From: Clostridiales bacterium
GTDB taxonomy: Bacteria > Bacillota > Clostridia > Christensenellales > Aristaeellaceae
Length of the DNA stretch: 64,000 nt
Direction of reading: 5' to 3'
NCBI GenBank assembly: GCA_015056015.1
Contig: SVHD01000008.1
Coordinates: 1-64,000 of the forward strand
In this document: piece by piece, positions 1 through 10,048 of the stretch
Layout: each line of letters begins with the position of its first letter
How positions within the stretch are numbered: the stretch's first letter is position 1
Notes under the pieces: generated by a model
What the model saw: only the letters and a program-made list of their open reading frames with translations
What the model was told of the DNA's origin: nothing
Databases searched by the model: none
Program-made: the position numbers and the translations under genes

Positions 1-3000
1 CGCCGAACTGCGCCTTGCCGCCCAGAGGCTGCTGGGTGACCAGGGAGTAGGGGCCGGTGGAGCGGGCGTGCATCTTATCGTCAACCAGATGATGCAGCTT
101 AAGGAAGTACATATAGCCAACCGTTACGGGGTTTTCGAAGGGATCGCCGGTGCGGCCGTCATAAAGGACGGTCTTGCCGTCGGTGCGAAGGCCTGCCTTG
201 GCCAGGCATTCTTCAATATCCTCTTCCGTCGCGCCGTCGAATACGGGGGTGGCCACATGCCAGCCCAGGGTCTTGGCGGCGATGCCAAGGTGCACTTCCA
301 GCACCTGGCCGATATTCATACGGGAGGGAACGCCCAGGGGGTTCAGCACGATTTCCAGGGGGGTGCCATCGGGCAGGAAGGGCATATCCTCTTCACGCAG
401 AATGCGGGATACAACACCCTTGTTGCCGTGACGGCCGGCCATCTTATCGCCGACGGAAATCTTACGCTTCTGAGCAATGTAAACGCGAACCATTTCGTTC
501 ACGCCGGGAGAAAGCTCGTCCTTGTTTTCGCGGGTGAAGATCTTCACATCCACGATGATACCGCCTTCGCCATGGGGCACCTTCAGGGAGGTATCACGGA
601 CTTCGCGGGCCTTTTCGCCGAAGATGGCGCGAAGCAAACGTTCTTCAGCGGTCAGCTCGGTTTCGCCCTTGGGGGTTACCTTACCCACCAGGATATCGCC
701 GCTGCGGACTTCAGCGCCGATGCGGATGATGCCGTTTTCATCCAGATCCTTGATGGCGTCTTCACCCACATTGGGAATATCCCGGGTGATTTCTTCCGGC
801 CCAAGCTTGGTTTCCCGGGCTTCGGATTCATATTCTTCAATATGAATGGAAGTATATTTATCTTCCTTCACCAGCTTTTCGCTGATGAGCACGGCGTCTT
901 CGTAGTTATAGCCTTCCCAGGTCATGAAGCCGATGAGCACATTGCGGCCCAGACCGATTTCACCCTTTTCGGTGGAAGGACCATCCGCCAAGAGATCGCC
1001 CACTTCAATCACCTGGCCCTGGGATACCCGGGGACGCTGATTGATGCAGGTGCCCTGGTTGGAACGGGCAAACTTGGTCAGACGATAGGAATGCTTTTCG
1101 CCGTTTTCATCGCGGATCACGATTTCATCGGCGCTGACGGCATGCACCACGCCGGCATGCTTGGAAAGCAGCACAACGCCGGAGTCGTGGGCGGCCTTAT
1201 ATTCCATACCGGTACCGACAAAGGGGGCTTCAGGCACCAGAAGCGGCACGGCCTGACGCTGCATGTTGGAACCCATCAGGGCGCGGTTGGCGTCGTCGTT
1301 TTCCAGGAAGGGAATCATGGAGGTGGCGACGGAAACGACCTGCTTGGGAGAAACGTCGATATAGTCCACGTCGGAGGCGGGCACTTCGATGGTATCTTCG
1401 CGCCAGCGCACGATGACCCGCTTGTTGACGAAGGTGCCGTCTTCATTGACGGGCTCCTTGGCCTGGCCTACCTTGTAATCGTCTTCTTCATCGGCGGTCA
1501 TATAGACGATGGTATCGGTGATCCGGCCGTGTTCTTTATCCACCTTGCGGTAAGGTGCTTCGATAAAGCCGTATTCATTGATGCGGGCATAAGTGGCCAG
1601 AGAGCCGATCAGACCGATGTTGGGGCCTTCAGGCGTTTCAATGGGGCAGATACGGGCGTAATGGGAATAGTGCACGTCGCGCACTTCCATGCCCGCGCGG
1701 TCACGGTTCAGACCGCCGGGGCCCAGGGCGGAAAGACGACGCTTGTGGGTCAGTTCCGACAGGGGGTTGGGCTGGTCCATGAACTGGGACAGCTGGGAAG
1801 AACCGAAGAATTCCTTGATGGCGGCGGATACGGGGCGGATGTTGATCAGTTCGCCGGGCTTGACGTCATTGGCGTCCTGAATGGCCATGCGCTCGCGCAC
1901 CACGCGTTCCAGGCGGGAAAGGCCGATGCGGACCTGGTTCTGCAGCAGTTCGCCCACGGAACGCAGACGGCGGTTGCCCAGATGGTCGATATCATCGGTA
2001 ACGCCCACGCCGTAGGGCAGGCCCAGCAGATAGCTGACGGAGGCCACGATATCATCAATGATGATATGCTTGGGCACCAGATCATACACGCTTTCAGAAA
2101 TAACGCGCTTGAGATCTTCTTCCGCAACGCCATCCATCACCCGAAGCAGGGTGGGCAGATGAACCATTTCCAGAATGCCCGCTTCCTTGGGATCAAAGGG
2201 CAGGAAGCCCGCGGCGTCCACAAAGTTATTACCGATCACCTTGTGCACAACCTGATCGCACTGGAGGAACACAACGTTCACGCCGGCGTTCTGGATATCC
2301 TTGGCCTGGGCGCGGGAAATGAGATCGCCCTTCTTCACCATCACTTCGCCGGAGATGGGGCTGACGATATCTTCCGCGGCCACTTGGCCGGCAATACGGG
2401 CGGCAACGCCCAGCTTCTTATTGAATTTATACCGGCCCACGCGCATCAGATCATAGCGCTTGGGATCGAAGAACAGGCTGCGCAAAAGGGCGCGGGCGCC
2501 GTCTTCCGTGGGCGGTTCACCGGGCTTCTGACGCTTGTAAATTTCAAGCAGGCCCTGGGTCTGGGTCTTGGTAGAGTCGGAACGGGCGATGGTGGTCATC
2601 AGCCGTTCATCTTCACCGAAAAGATCGGTGATTTCCTGATCGGTGCCATAGCCCAGCGCGCGCAGAAGCACGGTAATGGGCAATTTGCGGGCGCGGTCAA
2701 TACGCACCCAAAGCACATCGTTGGAATCCGTTTCGTATTCCAGCCACGCGCCCCGGTTGGGGATGATCTGGGCGGAGAAGAGGTGCTTGCCCGCCTTATC
2801 GATCTGCACGTCAAAATATGCGCCAGGAGAGCGCACCAGCTGGCTGACGATGACGCGTTCCGCGCCGTTGATGATAAAGGTTCCGTGTTCGGTCATGAGC
2901 GGGAAATCGCCCATGAATACTTCGGATTCCTTAATTTCGCCGGTTTCCCGGTTCTTCAACCGGACAAATACCTTCAGCGGGGCCGCGTAAGTCAGATCGC

Positions 3001-3250
3001 GTTCCTTGCAACGCTCCACGGAATTTTTGGGCGTGCTGTCCAGCGAGTAATCGACAAACTCCAGCACCAGATTTTCGCTATAATCGGTGATGGGGGATAC
3101 ATCGGCCAGAACCTCTTTCAAATCTTCCGTCAGAAACCGTTTATACGAATTCTTCTGGACTTCGATCAGATTCGGCATATCCAGGACTTCGTCGATGCGC
3201 GAGAAGCTCATACGTTTGCGAAGCTTCCCCATTTGGACCTCGTGCACCAT
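1..3250 (-). CDS. rpoB: DNA-directed RNA polymerase subunit beta (C-terminus truncated by window start)
   Basis: Minus-strand translation from ATG at 3250: [38 protein letters not shown]...; contains [67 protein letters not shown]. No stop before the window edge, so absent from the ORF track. Confidence 0.98.
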   Translation of the reverse strand, partial: MVHEVQMGKLRKRMSFSRIDEVLDMPNLIEVQKNSYKRFLTEDLKEVLADVSPITDYSENLVLEFVDYSLDSTPKNSVERCKERDLTYAAPLKVFVRLKNRETGEIKESEVFMGDFPLMTEHGTFIINGAERVIVSQLVRSPGAYFDVQIDKAGKHLFSAQIIPNRGAWLEYETDSNDVLWVRIDRARKLPITVLLRALGYGTDQEITDLFGEDERLMTTIARSDSTKTQTQGLLEIYKRQKPGEPPTEDGARALLRSLFFDPKRYDLMRVGRYKFNKKLGVAARIAGQVAAEDIVSPISGEVMVKKGDLISRAQAKDIQNAGVNVVFLQCDQVVHKVIGNNFVDAAGFLPFDPKEAGILEMVHLPTLLRVMDGVAEEDLKRVISESVYDLVPKHIIIDDIVASVSYLLGLPYGVGVTDDIDHLGNRRLRSVGELLQNQVRIGLSRLERVVRERMAIQDANDVKPGELINIRPVSAAIKEFFGSSQLSQFMDQPNPLSELTHKRRLSALGPGGLNRDRAGMEVRDVHYSHYARICPIETPEGPNIGLIGSLATYARINEYGFIEAPYRKVDKEHGRITDTIVYMTADEEDDYKVGQAKEPVNEDGTFVNKRVIVRWREDTIEVPASDVDYIDVSPKQVVSVATSMIPFLENDDANRALMGSNMQRQAVPLLVPEAPFVGTGMEYKAAHDSGVVLLSKHAGVVHAVSADEIVIRDENGEKHSYRLTKFARSNQGTCINQRPRVSQGQVIEVGDLLADGPSTEKGEIGLGRNVLIGFMTWEGYNYEDAVLISEKLVKEDKYTSIHIEEYESEARETKLGPEEITRDIPNVGEDAIKDLDENGIIRIGAEVRSGDILVGKVTPKGETELTAEERLLRAIFGEKAREVRDTSLKVPHGEGGIIVDVKIFTRENKDELSPGVNEMVRVYIAQKRKISVGDKMAGRHGNKGVVSRILREEDMPFLPDGTPLEIVLNPLGVPSRMNIGQVLEVHLGIAAKTLGWHVATPVFDGATEEDIEECLAKAGLRTDGKTVLYDGRTGDPFENPVTVGYMYFLKLHHLVDDKMHARSTGPYSLVTQQPLGGKAQFG

Positions 3251-3395
3251 AAAAGCTATCACCCCTTTATTCCTGCCCAGTAAATCGAGAAAAACGCATA
3301 TGGCCCCCTTCCCCAATCGCCCCTTTTTGGATGTTTTCCGGTGCGTTTGGGCATGGCCATAGAACTGCATCTTACCGATACTGATGCAATCATAG

Positions 3396-3424
3396 AGTAT
3401 AGCACGGTCAATTGCATCTGTCAA
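3396..3424 (-). promoter_or_regulatory. SigA-type promoter for rpoB
   Basis: Minus strand TTGACA-N17-TATACT (TGTCAA at 3419-3424, AGTATA at 3396-3401). Confidence 0.75.
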
Positions 3425-3602
3425 CCGTTTTCCTTCATTATTTAAATATTTTTTTCGTTTTTTTCTCAGTTTTGCGGATTTTTCCCATTTTCCGCTCCTC
3501 CAGCGGTTCTTGCGCCGCCGTCCCGCCCCGCATTTCTTGACAAAGCCCCTTTCCCGGCGGTATACTCCTTTTACAAGCTGTCATTGGGGGAGGAAAACCG
3601 CG

Positions 3603-4535
3603 ATGAACCAATATTTTTTCTTTATTGATGATGTGATCTGGCCCTTCCGGGATCTGAGCCGGCAAAGGCCCGCTTCCATTTTTGATCATCCATTTCTTGG
3701 CATGCTGAAAAGAATGAACCGGCAATACGGCCTGAAAACCCAGCTGAATATCTTCTTTTCCACCGATCCTTCCTACGGCGGGGAGGATTTTGATCTCACC
3801 CAAATACCGGATATCTACCGGGAGGAATTCCGGGCAAACGCCTCCTGGCTGCGCTTTGCCTTCCATGCGGAAAAAGAATTTCCCGGCTATCCTTACGTCA
3901 ACATTTCCTATGATGAAATGAAGGCGGCCTACACCCGCGTGCGGGATGAGGTATACCGCTTCGCCGGGGAGGAAGTTTTCAGCCACCGGGTGTTGATCCA
4001 TTACAACGCCATTTCCAAAGCCGGCTGCCAAGCGCTGAGGGATTGCGGGGTCACCCTGCTTTCCTCCACCGATGGGGCGGATCTGCCGGAGGATTATGCT
4101 GCCCTCTCCCCCGCCGCCCGGGAAAGAATGCTTGCCGGCCGCACCGAAGAAACCACCCGGCCCTACCTTAAAACCCGCAGCAGCGGGGAAACCATTCCCG
4201 CCATCCGGGCCTATAATCATTTATCGGATGATATGGCTCTGCGCTGCGATCACAGCCTTTGCGCCTGGGCGGGCAATGATCTGCATCTGCCCATGAAGGA
4301 ATTTTGCCACCTCTTGCTCAACGTCCATAAGCCCCAGGAAATTGAGCGCCTGCTGCCCGAACGCATAACCGGCGATTTCATCGGCATCGGCGATCATGAG
4401 CAATATTTTTATCCCGATTATGCCCGGTATCAACCCGATTACGAACAGCGCATTGCAGCCGCCTGCCGGATTATGCAGGAAAAGGGCTGGCAATCCATCC
4501 GGATGGATGAGCTTTCCTTCATTCCAATCGTATAA
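3603..4535 (+). CDS. polysaccharide-deacetylase-like hypothetical protein
   Basis: ORF MNQYFFFIDDVIWPFRDLSRQRP... preceded by GGGAGGAAAA SD; deacetylase-like overall pattern, weak recognition. Confidence 0.6.
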   Translation: MNQYFFFIDDVIWPFRDLSRQRPASIFDHPFLGMLKRMNRQYGLKTQLNIFFSTDPSYGGEDFDLTQIPDIYREEFRANASWLRFAFHAEKEFPGYPYVNISYDEMKAAYTRVRDEVYRFAGEEVFSHRVLIHYNAISKAGCQALRDCGVTLLSSTDGADLPEDYAALSPAARERMLAGRTEETTRPYLKTRSSGETIPAIRAYNHLSDDMALRCDHSLCAWAGNDLHLPMKEFCHLLLNVHKPQEIERLLPERITGDFIGIGDHEQYFYPDYARYQPDYEQRIAAACRIMQEKGWQSIRMDELSFIPIV

Positions 4536-4548
4536 GGAGGATCCGATT

Positions 4549-6366
4549 ATGGCGCTTCATTCTTTGGAAAAACAATTTGACGTAGTCGTGATCGGCGGGG
4601 GCATGAGCGGCATCTGCGCCGCCATTGCATCCGCCCGCAACGGGGCAAAAACCGCCCTGGTGCAATCCCGCGGCGTCCTTGGGGGCAATGCCAGCAGCGA
4701 AATCCGCATGCATATCGTAGGCGCCTCCTGCCATAACAGCAAAAAAAATCTGGCCGAAGGCGGCATTTTGCTGGAAATCCTCCTGGAAAACAAGCGCCGC
4801 AATCCCTATCAGAATTTCAGCATCTGGGACAGCGTGCTGTGGGAAAAGGTGCATTTCCAGGAAAACCTGACCCTTTTTCTCAATACCGATGTGCGCTCCG
4901 CTCAGATGGAAGGAAAGCGCATTCTTTCCGTTACCGGATATCAGAATACCACCGAAACCGATCTGACTTTCCTGGCCGATATCTTTATTGACGCCACCGG
5001 TCACGGCACGGTGGGCGTGCTGGCCGGGGCAAAAAGCCGGGTAGGAAGCGATGGAAAAGCGGAATTTGATGAGCCCACCGCCCCGGATCAGCCCAACACC
5101 GATACCATGGGCTCCACCATCATGTTCCAGGCAGTAAACCGGGGAAAGCCCGTTCCTTTTGAAAAGCCTCATTGGGCCTATTCCTACACGGAAGAGGATT
5201 TGAAGCATCGCTCCCACTATAATTGCACCAAAACCCTGGGGGAAGGGGATAACAAAGCCCTGCCCGATTTTTCCACCTTCGATTCCGGCTATTGGTGGCT
5301 GGAATTGGGCGGCGATAATGAGGATAACATCAAAAACGCCGAGGAAATCCGGGATGAATTGCTCAAGACCCTCTATGGCGTCTGGGATCATATCAAAAAC
5401 GCCGGGGATCACGGCGCAGAAAATTACGATCTGGAGTGGGTGGGCATGGTGCCGGGCTACCGGGAAAGCCGACGGCTGGAAGGGCCCTATCTGCTCAATG
5501 AAAATGATGTGCGGGCCAACAGAATCTTTGAGGATGCGGTGGCCTACGGCGCCTGGCCCATGGATGTGCACACCCCCGGCGGCATTCTGGATACGGATCA
5601 ATTGCCCAGCGCCGTCTATAATTTTGAGGGGCATTATACCATTCCCTACCGCTGCTATTATTCCAAAGATGTGGATAATCTGATGATGGCGGGGCGAAAT
5701 ATTTCCACCAGCAAAATGGCCTTTTCCTCCACCCGGGTAATGGGCACCTGCGCCATCGGCGGCCAGGCGGCGGGAACGGCGGCGGCCATGGCCGTAAATG
5801 AAAAGATCCTGCCTGCCCAGGTGAATGTATCCGCCCTGCAGCAGCGTTTGCTCCGGCAGGATTGCTTCATTCCCGGCTTCAAAAATCAGGATGAAAAGGA
5901 TTTCGCGCCCCTTTGCCGCATCCATGCCAACGGCGCAAAGGAAAATTGCCCTGCCGAAAATGTGGTCAATGGCATTGCCCGCACCACCGAAGAAGGGGAA
6001 AACGCCTGGGAATCCCTGCCCCTTCAGGAAAAGAAAGCGCAGCTTACCCTCGCCTTTGATCGGGCCCGGCAGGTGGGCAGCATCCAATTGGCCTTTGATC
6101 CCAATTTCACCCGGGAAATCATGCCCTCCATCACCTCCACCGTCCGGGATCGCCAGTGCCGGGGGCTTCCCGATGAATTGGTAAAGGATTATACCATCCT
6201 TTTGCGCAGAAATGGCGCCATTGTCTGGCAGCAGACAATCACCGAAAACGGCCAGCGGTTGAATCTGCTTTCCCCCCATGTGGAAGCAGACGAAATGGAA
6301 ATCACCGTCCTTGCCACCCACGGCCATCCTGCCGCCCGGATTTACGAAATCCGGCTCTACGAATAA
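4549..6366 (+). CDS. FAD-dependent oxidoreductase (FAD_oxidored-like) with C-terminal extension
   Basis: N-terminal FDVVVIGGGMSGICAAIASARNGAKTALVQ Rossmann motif, GGNASSEIRMH motif; SD AAGGAGG upstream. Confidence 0.85.
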   Translation: MALHSLEKQFDVVVIGGGMSGICAAIASARNGAKTALVQSRGVLGGNASSEIRMHIVGASCHNSKKNLAEGGILLEILLENKRRNPYQNFSIWDSVLWEKVHFQENLTLFLNTDVRSAQMEGKRILSVTGYQNTTETDLTFLADIFIDATGHGTVGVLAGAKSRVGSDGKAEFDEPTAPDQPNTDTMGSTIMFQAVNRGKPVPFEKPHWAYSYTEEDLKHRSHYNCTKTLGEGDNKALPDFSTFDSGYWWLELGGDNEDNIKNAEEIRDELLKTLYGVWDHIKNAGDHGAENYDLEWVGMVPGYRESRRLEGPYLLNENDVRANRIFEDAVAYGAWPMDVHTPGGILDTDQLPSAVYNFEGHYTIPYRCYYSKDVDNLMMAGRNISTSKMAFSSTRVMGTCAIGGQAAGTAAAMAVNEKILPAQVNVSALQQRLLRQDCFIPGFKNQDEKDFAPLCRIHANGAKENCPAENVVNGIARTTEEGENAWESLPLQEKKAQLTLAFDRARQVGSIQLAFDPNFTREIMPSITSTVRDRQCRGLPDELVKDYTILLRRNGAIVWQQTITENGQRLNLLSPHVEADEMEITVLATHGHPAARIYEIRLYE

Positions 6367-6373
6367 CGAAATT

Positions 6374-6412
6374 AAATCCTCCGTCTGCTTTCCGCATACG
6401 GAGGATTTTTCC
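6374..6412. terminator. bidirectional intrinsic terminator between convergent genes
   Basis: AAATCCTCCGTctgctttccgcatACGGAGGATTTTT hairpin. Confidence 0.8.
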
Positions 6413-6417
6413 ATCTG

Positions 6418-7206
6418 TTATTTTTTCTGATATTCGTAGAGCCGATACATCTTTTTCGATATCTTCCCCGCGAACACTTTCTGAAATATCCGTTTTTCCA
6501 TCCCGGCAAGCTGATCAACCAGCACAGCGGGCGTCATTTCATGCTCCTTCACAAAGCACAGGCCCGTATTTTCTTCCAGATCGGCAGGCCGGTCCATGCC
6601 GTATACCTGCGTCACGCCCACGTCATTGATGGGGTTTTTATACCGGGAGGCCTTCGCCGCAAAAACGGTATAGCAATCCATCAGCAGATGCACCCGGGAA
6701 AAGCGCGCTCCCAGCGCTGCCAGAATCCCCCTTAATTCCGCCGGGGCAAGATACATGCTGACGCCTTCCATCACCACGATGGCGCAATCCTTTTCCGGCA
6801 GCTGATCCAGCCACCTTTTTTCCCGGATATCCGCGCCCAGCATGCGATAGGACGGGGATTCCTGATAATACCGTTTTCTTTCCTCCATCACCTGGGGAAA
6901 ATCCACGTCATACCAGCTATGCTCCCCGGCGCCCACACGATGGATCCGGCTGTCCATGCCGCAGCCAAGATGCAGAATCAGCGCATCCTTTTCTTCGCGC
7001 ATCCGCAGGCGCAGCCAATCATCAAATACTGCCGCGCGCATGCCCATATAATAGGCCAGCCATTTGGAGGCGGATTTCCCTTTCAGCGGGAATTTTTCCG
7101 TTTCCCAGATTTCCGCCGCCTTTTCATCCCGGAGAATCACGCCTTTTTTGCTGACGTACGCCTTCCCGTACAGCGGAATATACAGGGTCTGATTGACGTT
7201 ATCCAT
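6418..7206 (-). CDS. class I SAM-dependent methyltransferase (LCMT/PPM-type)
   Basis: ILHLGCGMDSRIHRVG..WYDVDFPQVMEERKRYY..; start set at MDNVNQTLY (7206) with SD AGGACAGGAAGA rather than the ORF-track start, which reads through a terminator hairpin. Confidence 0.75.
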   Translation of the reverse strand: MDNVNQTLYIPLYGKAYVSKKGVILRDEKAAEIWETEKFPLKGKSASKWLAYYMGMRAAVFDDWLRLRMREEKDALILHLGCGMDSRIHRVGAGEHSWYDVDFPQVMEERKRYYQESPSYRMLGADIREKRWLDQLPEKDCAIVVMEGVSMYLAPAELRGILAALGARFSRVHLLMDCYTVFAAKASRYKNPINDVGVTQVYGMDRPADLEENTGLCFVKEHEMTPAVLVDQLAGMEKRIFQKVFAGKISKKMYRLYEYQKK

Positions 7207-7212
7207 TCTTCC

Positions 7213-7256
7213 TGTCCTCGCAAAAGCCGCGGCATCCAAAGACGCCGCGGCGTATG
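7213..7256 (-). terminator. intrinsic terminator of the Zn-peptidase gene
   Basis: Minus strand GCCGCGGCGTCTTTGGATGCCGCGGCTTTTGC: 8-bp GC stem plus TTTT. Confidence 0.6.
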
Positions 7257-7268
7257 TTTTCATCCGGT

Positions 7269-7946
7269 TCAGTCCCTGCGCCGGGCAATGGAAATCAGCC
7301 GCAAAAGCTGCATCAGCGCGGAAACAAAGGAAGCCACATAGGTCAGCGCCGCCGCATTGAGCACGCTGCGCACGCCTTTTTCCTCATCCTGGGTCAGATA
7401 CCCGTTATTCACCAGCATGGCGGTGGCCCGGCGGCTGGCGTCATATTCCACGGGCAGGGTGATCAGGGAAAAGAGCACCACCAGGGCAAAAAGAATGATG
7501 CCCACATACATCAGCGGTTCCCAGGTGGTGATAATGCCAAGCAAAAAAATGGGCCAGGCCAGATTGGAGCCCAGATTCACCACCGGCACCATCACGGATC
7601 GCAGGGCCAGGAAGGGATAATTTTCCTTCTTCTGCAGGGCATGGCCCGCTTCATGGGCGGCAACGCCCAGGGCCGCCACGCTGGCAGAATCGTATACGCC
7701 CTCGGATAAGCGCAGCTTATTGCTTCTGGGGTCGTAATGATCGGTAAGGGTGCCGTGGGTGCGCTCAATGGCCACATCCCCTGCCCCTTCCTTTTGCAAA
7801 AGATACTGCACCACCTGCCAGGCGGGCAAACGGCCCTGAGTGGGCACCCGGCTGAATTTTGCATAGGTGCTCTTCACCCGGGATTGGGCCCACAGGCCCA
7901 GAATCAGCCCGGGCAAAAGCAGAATCAACGTTGAATCCCAATACAT
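7269..7946 (-). CDS. neutral zinc metallopeptidase (YugP-like, Zn_peptidase_2)
   Basis: MYWDSTLILLLPGLILGLWAQSRVKSTYAKFSRVPTQ...VAAHEAGHALQKKENYPFLALRS HEXXH motif; SD GAGAGGAGAT upstream of ATG at 7946. Confidence 0.88.
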   Translation of the reverse strand: MYWDSTLILLLPGLILGLWAQSRVKSTYAKFSRVPTQGRLPAWQVVQYLLQKEGAGDVAIERTHGTLTDHYDPRSNKLRLSEGVYDSASVAALGVAAHEAGHALQKKENYPFLALRSVMVPVVNLGSNLAWPIFLLGIITTWEPLMYVGIILFALVVLFSLITLPVEYDASRRATAMLVNNGYLTQDEEKGVRSVLNAAALTYVASFVSALMQLLRLISIARRRD

Positions 7947-8143
7947 GAATGGATCTCCTCTCTGAAAACGCGCCCATTTTCTGGCTGCGCTTATTTTTAT
8001 TATACCCGAAAGGATGAAAAAAAGATGAAAGGAATATGGCAAAATTCGTTCCTTTGCTTCTTTCATTAATATACCCGCTTTTTTTGTATTTTCCTGCACG
8101 GCAGTGATGGTATATTTCCTTTTTTTCGCTCATACCCTGTCCC

Positions 8144-8962
8144 ATGAATTGGCAGAAGATTCTTCCCGACGTCCCGGAAATCAGGGACATGGATTTTTCC
8201 GCCGCCCGGGAAATCCGCCTGCGGCCGGGGCATCCCCTGCAGGCGATCTTTCCGGAAGGCGTCTGGCAGGGAATGCGCCCGCTCTCCCCTGCCGAAATTA
8301 CCCGGGCCGCCGCCGCCCTTTCAGGGCATACCCTGGCCATTCAGCAGCAGGCGCTGCAAAAGGGATATCTTTCCCTGCCCGGCGGGCACCGGCTGGGGGT
8401 GGCGGGCGTGATGGGGGAAAAAGGACTGATGGAAATCACCAGCCTGTGCCTTCGCATGGCCCATGAAATCAAAGGATGCGGAACGGATATTTTTCCCCGT
8501 ATTCTTGGCAGAAGCACGATCATTCTCGGCCCTCCCGGCACGGGGAAAACCACCCTGCTAAGGGATCTGATCCGCCTGTATTCCCAGGCCGGCTGGCAAA
8601 CGGGCGTGGCGGATGAACGGGGAGAAATTGCCGCCTGCCAGGGGGGCGCGCCCCAGCTAGACGTGGGCAAAAACAGCGACGTGATCAGCCGCATGGAAAA
8701 AAATCGGGCGCTGATGCTGCTGCTTCGCGCCATGGCGCCCCAGGTGCTGGCGGCGGATGAGCTGGGAAATTCGGAGGACGCTGTTTCCGTGCTGGAATGT
8801 ATCCGCTGCGGCGTAATTCTGCTGGCTACCGCCCACGCCAATTCCCCGGAAGCCCTGATCAATCGCCCCGGCATGGAAAAGCTTCTGGGGGCAGGGGGCT
8901 TTGAACGGGCTGTACTGCTGAAAAAAATCGGCGAAGCGCCGGAAATTGTGGAGGTGATCTGA
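8144..8962 (+). CDS. spoIIIAA: stage III sporulation protein AA (ATPase)
   Basis: GPPGTGKTTLLRDLIRL Walker A, first gene of a complete spoIIIA operon. Confidence 0.95.
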   Translation: MNWQKILPDVPEIRDMDFSAAREIRLRPGHPLQAIFPEGVWQGMRPLSPAEITRAAAALSGHTLAIQQQALQKGYLSLPGGHRLGVAGVMGEKGLMEITSLCLRMAHEIKGCGTDIFPRILGRSTIILGPPGTGKTTLLRDLIRLYSQAGWQTGVADERGEIAACQGGAPQLDVGKNSDVISRMEKNRALMLLLRAMAPQVLAADELGNSEDAVSVLECIRCGVILLATAHANSPEALINRPGMEKLLGAGGFERAVLLKKIGEAPEIVEVI

Positions 8963-9453
8963 TGCAGCTGCTGTTTCCCCTGCTGGCGGCCGCTGCCTGC
9001 GTGATGCTGGGGATGCTGGCGGCAAACCGGCTGCAGGAGCGGGAAAAACTGCTGGCCCGCTGGCAGCAGGCCTTTAAGCAAATGGAGCTTGCCATCGCCC
9101 ATCATCCCCTGGGCCTGCCCGGGCTTTTGCGAAAGGGCGCCCAGGCACAGCTTCCCTGCCTTGATCAGGGGGCGGACATGCTGGAAAAGGAACCCGCCCT
9201 TTCCCCGGAAGTCTTTCTTCAGCGCTTTCCCGTTCAGCCGCTGCTGACGCCCCCGGAAGAAACGGCCATCCGGGAGGGGCTGCGGGGGATATTTTCTCCC
9301 GATCCGGAAAGCCAGCTGCAATCCCTCCTGTACGCCCGGGAGCAGATTGCCTTCTTTGCCCGCATCAGCCGGGAGGCGGCGGAAAAGAACAGTCGGCTGT
9401 ACAGAAGCCTTGGCTGCCTGGCCGGGGCGGCACTGTTTATCCTGATGATTTAG
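8962..9453 (+). CDS. spoIIIAB: stage III sporulation protein AB
   Basis: Position and size in operon; N-terminal TM, coupled to spoIIIAA stop. Confidence 0.85.
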   Translation: MQLLFPLLAAAACVMLGMLAANRLQEREKLLARWQQAFKQMELAIAHHPLGLPGLLRKGAQAQLPCLDQGADMLEKEPALSPEVFLQRFPVQPLLTPPEETAIREGLRGIFSPDPESQLQSLLYAREQIAFFARISREAAEKNSRLYRSLGCLAGAALFILMI

Positions 9454-9464
9454 GAGAAAAAAAG

Positions 9465-9662
9465 ATGCAAATTGACGTGCTGCTGCGCATTGCCGGGGTG
9501 GGTATTCTGCTGACGGTGATCTGCCAGATTCTCACCCGGGCCGGGCGGGAAGATATCGCCACCCTGGCCACCATTGCGGGAATTATCCTGGTGCTTCTGA
9601 TGGTGGTTTCCCTGGCAGGGGAACTGCTGAACCAGATCCAGGCCGTATTCTTTCTGCCATGA
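9465..9662 (+). CDS. spoIIIAC: stage III sporulation protein AC
   Basis: 65-aa two-TM protein MQIDVLLRIAGVGILLTVICQILTRAGREDIATLATIAGIILVLLMVV. Confidence 0.93.
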   Translation: MQIDVLLRIAGVGILLTVICQILTRAGREDIATLATIAGIILVLLMVVSLAGELLNQIQAVFFLP

Positions 9663-10048
9663 ATGACATTTTCCGCATGGCGGGCTTTTCCGTCATTGCC
9701 GCCCTGATCGCCTTCACCCTCCGCGCCGCCCATCGGCAAGCCGGGGCGGCGGCGGCCCTTGCGGCGGGGATGATGCTCTTTTTCTTCGCCGTCACCCGGC
9801 TTTCCCAGGCGGCCAATGCCCTGCGGGCTCTGGCGGAAAAATCGGGCGTGGAAAATGAAATGCTGATGCTGATGCTCAAAATGGTGGGGCTTGCCTATAT
9901 CACCGAATTTTCCGTCCAGGCCTGCCAGGACGCCGGGGAAAACGGCCTGGCTTCCAAGGCAGGGCTATGCGGAAAAATGCTGCTGATGCTGGAAACCCTG
10001 CCGCTGATTACCCGGATCGGGGAATTGGTGCTTTCTTTTTCATTATGA
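9659..10048 (+). CDS. spoIIIAD: stage III sporulation protein AD
   Basis: MNDIFRMAGFSVIAALIAFTLR...; ATGA overlap with spoIIIAC. Confidence 0.92.
   Translation: MNDIFRMAGFSVIAALIAFTLRAAHRQAGAAAALAAGMMLFFFAVTRLSQAANALRALAEKSGVENEMLMLMLKMVGLAYITEFSVQACQDAGENGLASKAGLCGKMLLMLETLPLITRIGELVLSFSL

Noticed and set aside
1690-1790. Rifampicin-resistance mutation in the RpoB RRDR
   Set aside because: The region reads [30 protein letters not shown]. The key D, H and S positions are wild-type; the Q-P-N variation is at a naturally variable site, so resistance cannot be claimed.
68-3283. 1071-aa plus-strand ORF in the track
   Set aside because: It is the antisense reading of rpoB. The minus strand gives an unambiguous RNA polymerase beta sequence, and the His/Gly-rich plus translation is an artefact of codon bias.
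7207-7263. N-terminal extension MKTYAAASLDAAAFARTGR of the methyltransferase
   Set aside because: It is encoded by the terminator hairpin of the upstream gene; an SD precedes the internal ATG at 7206.
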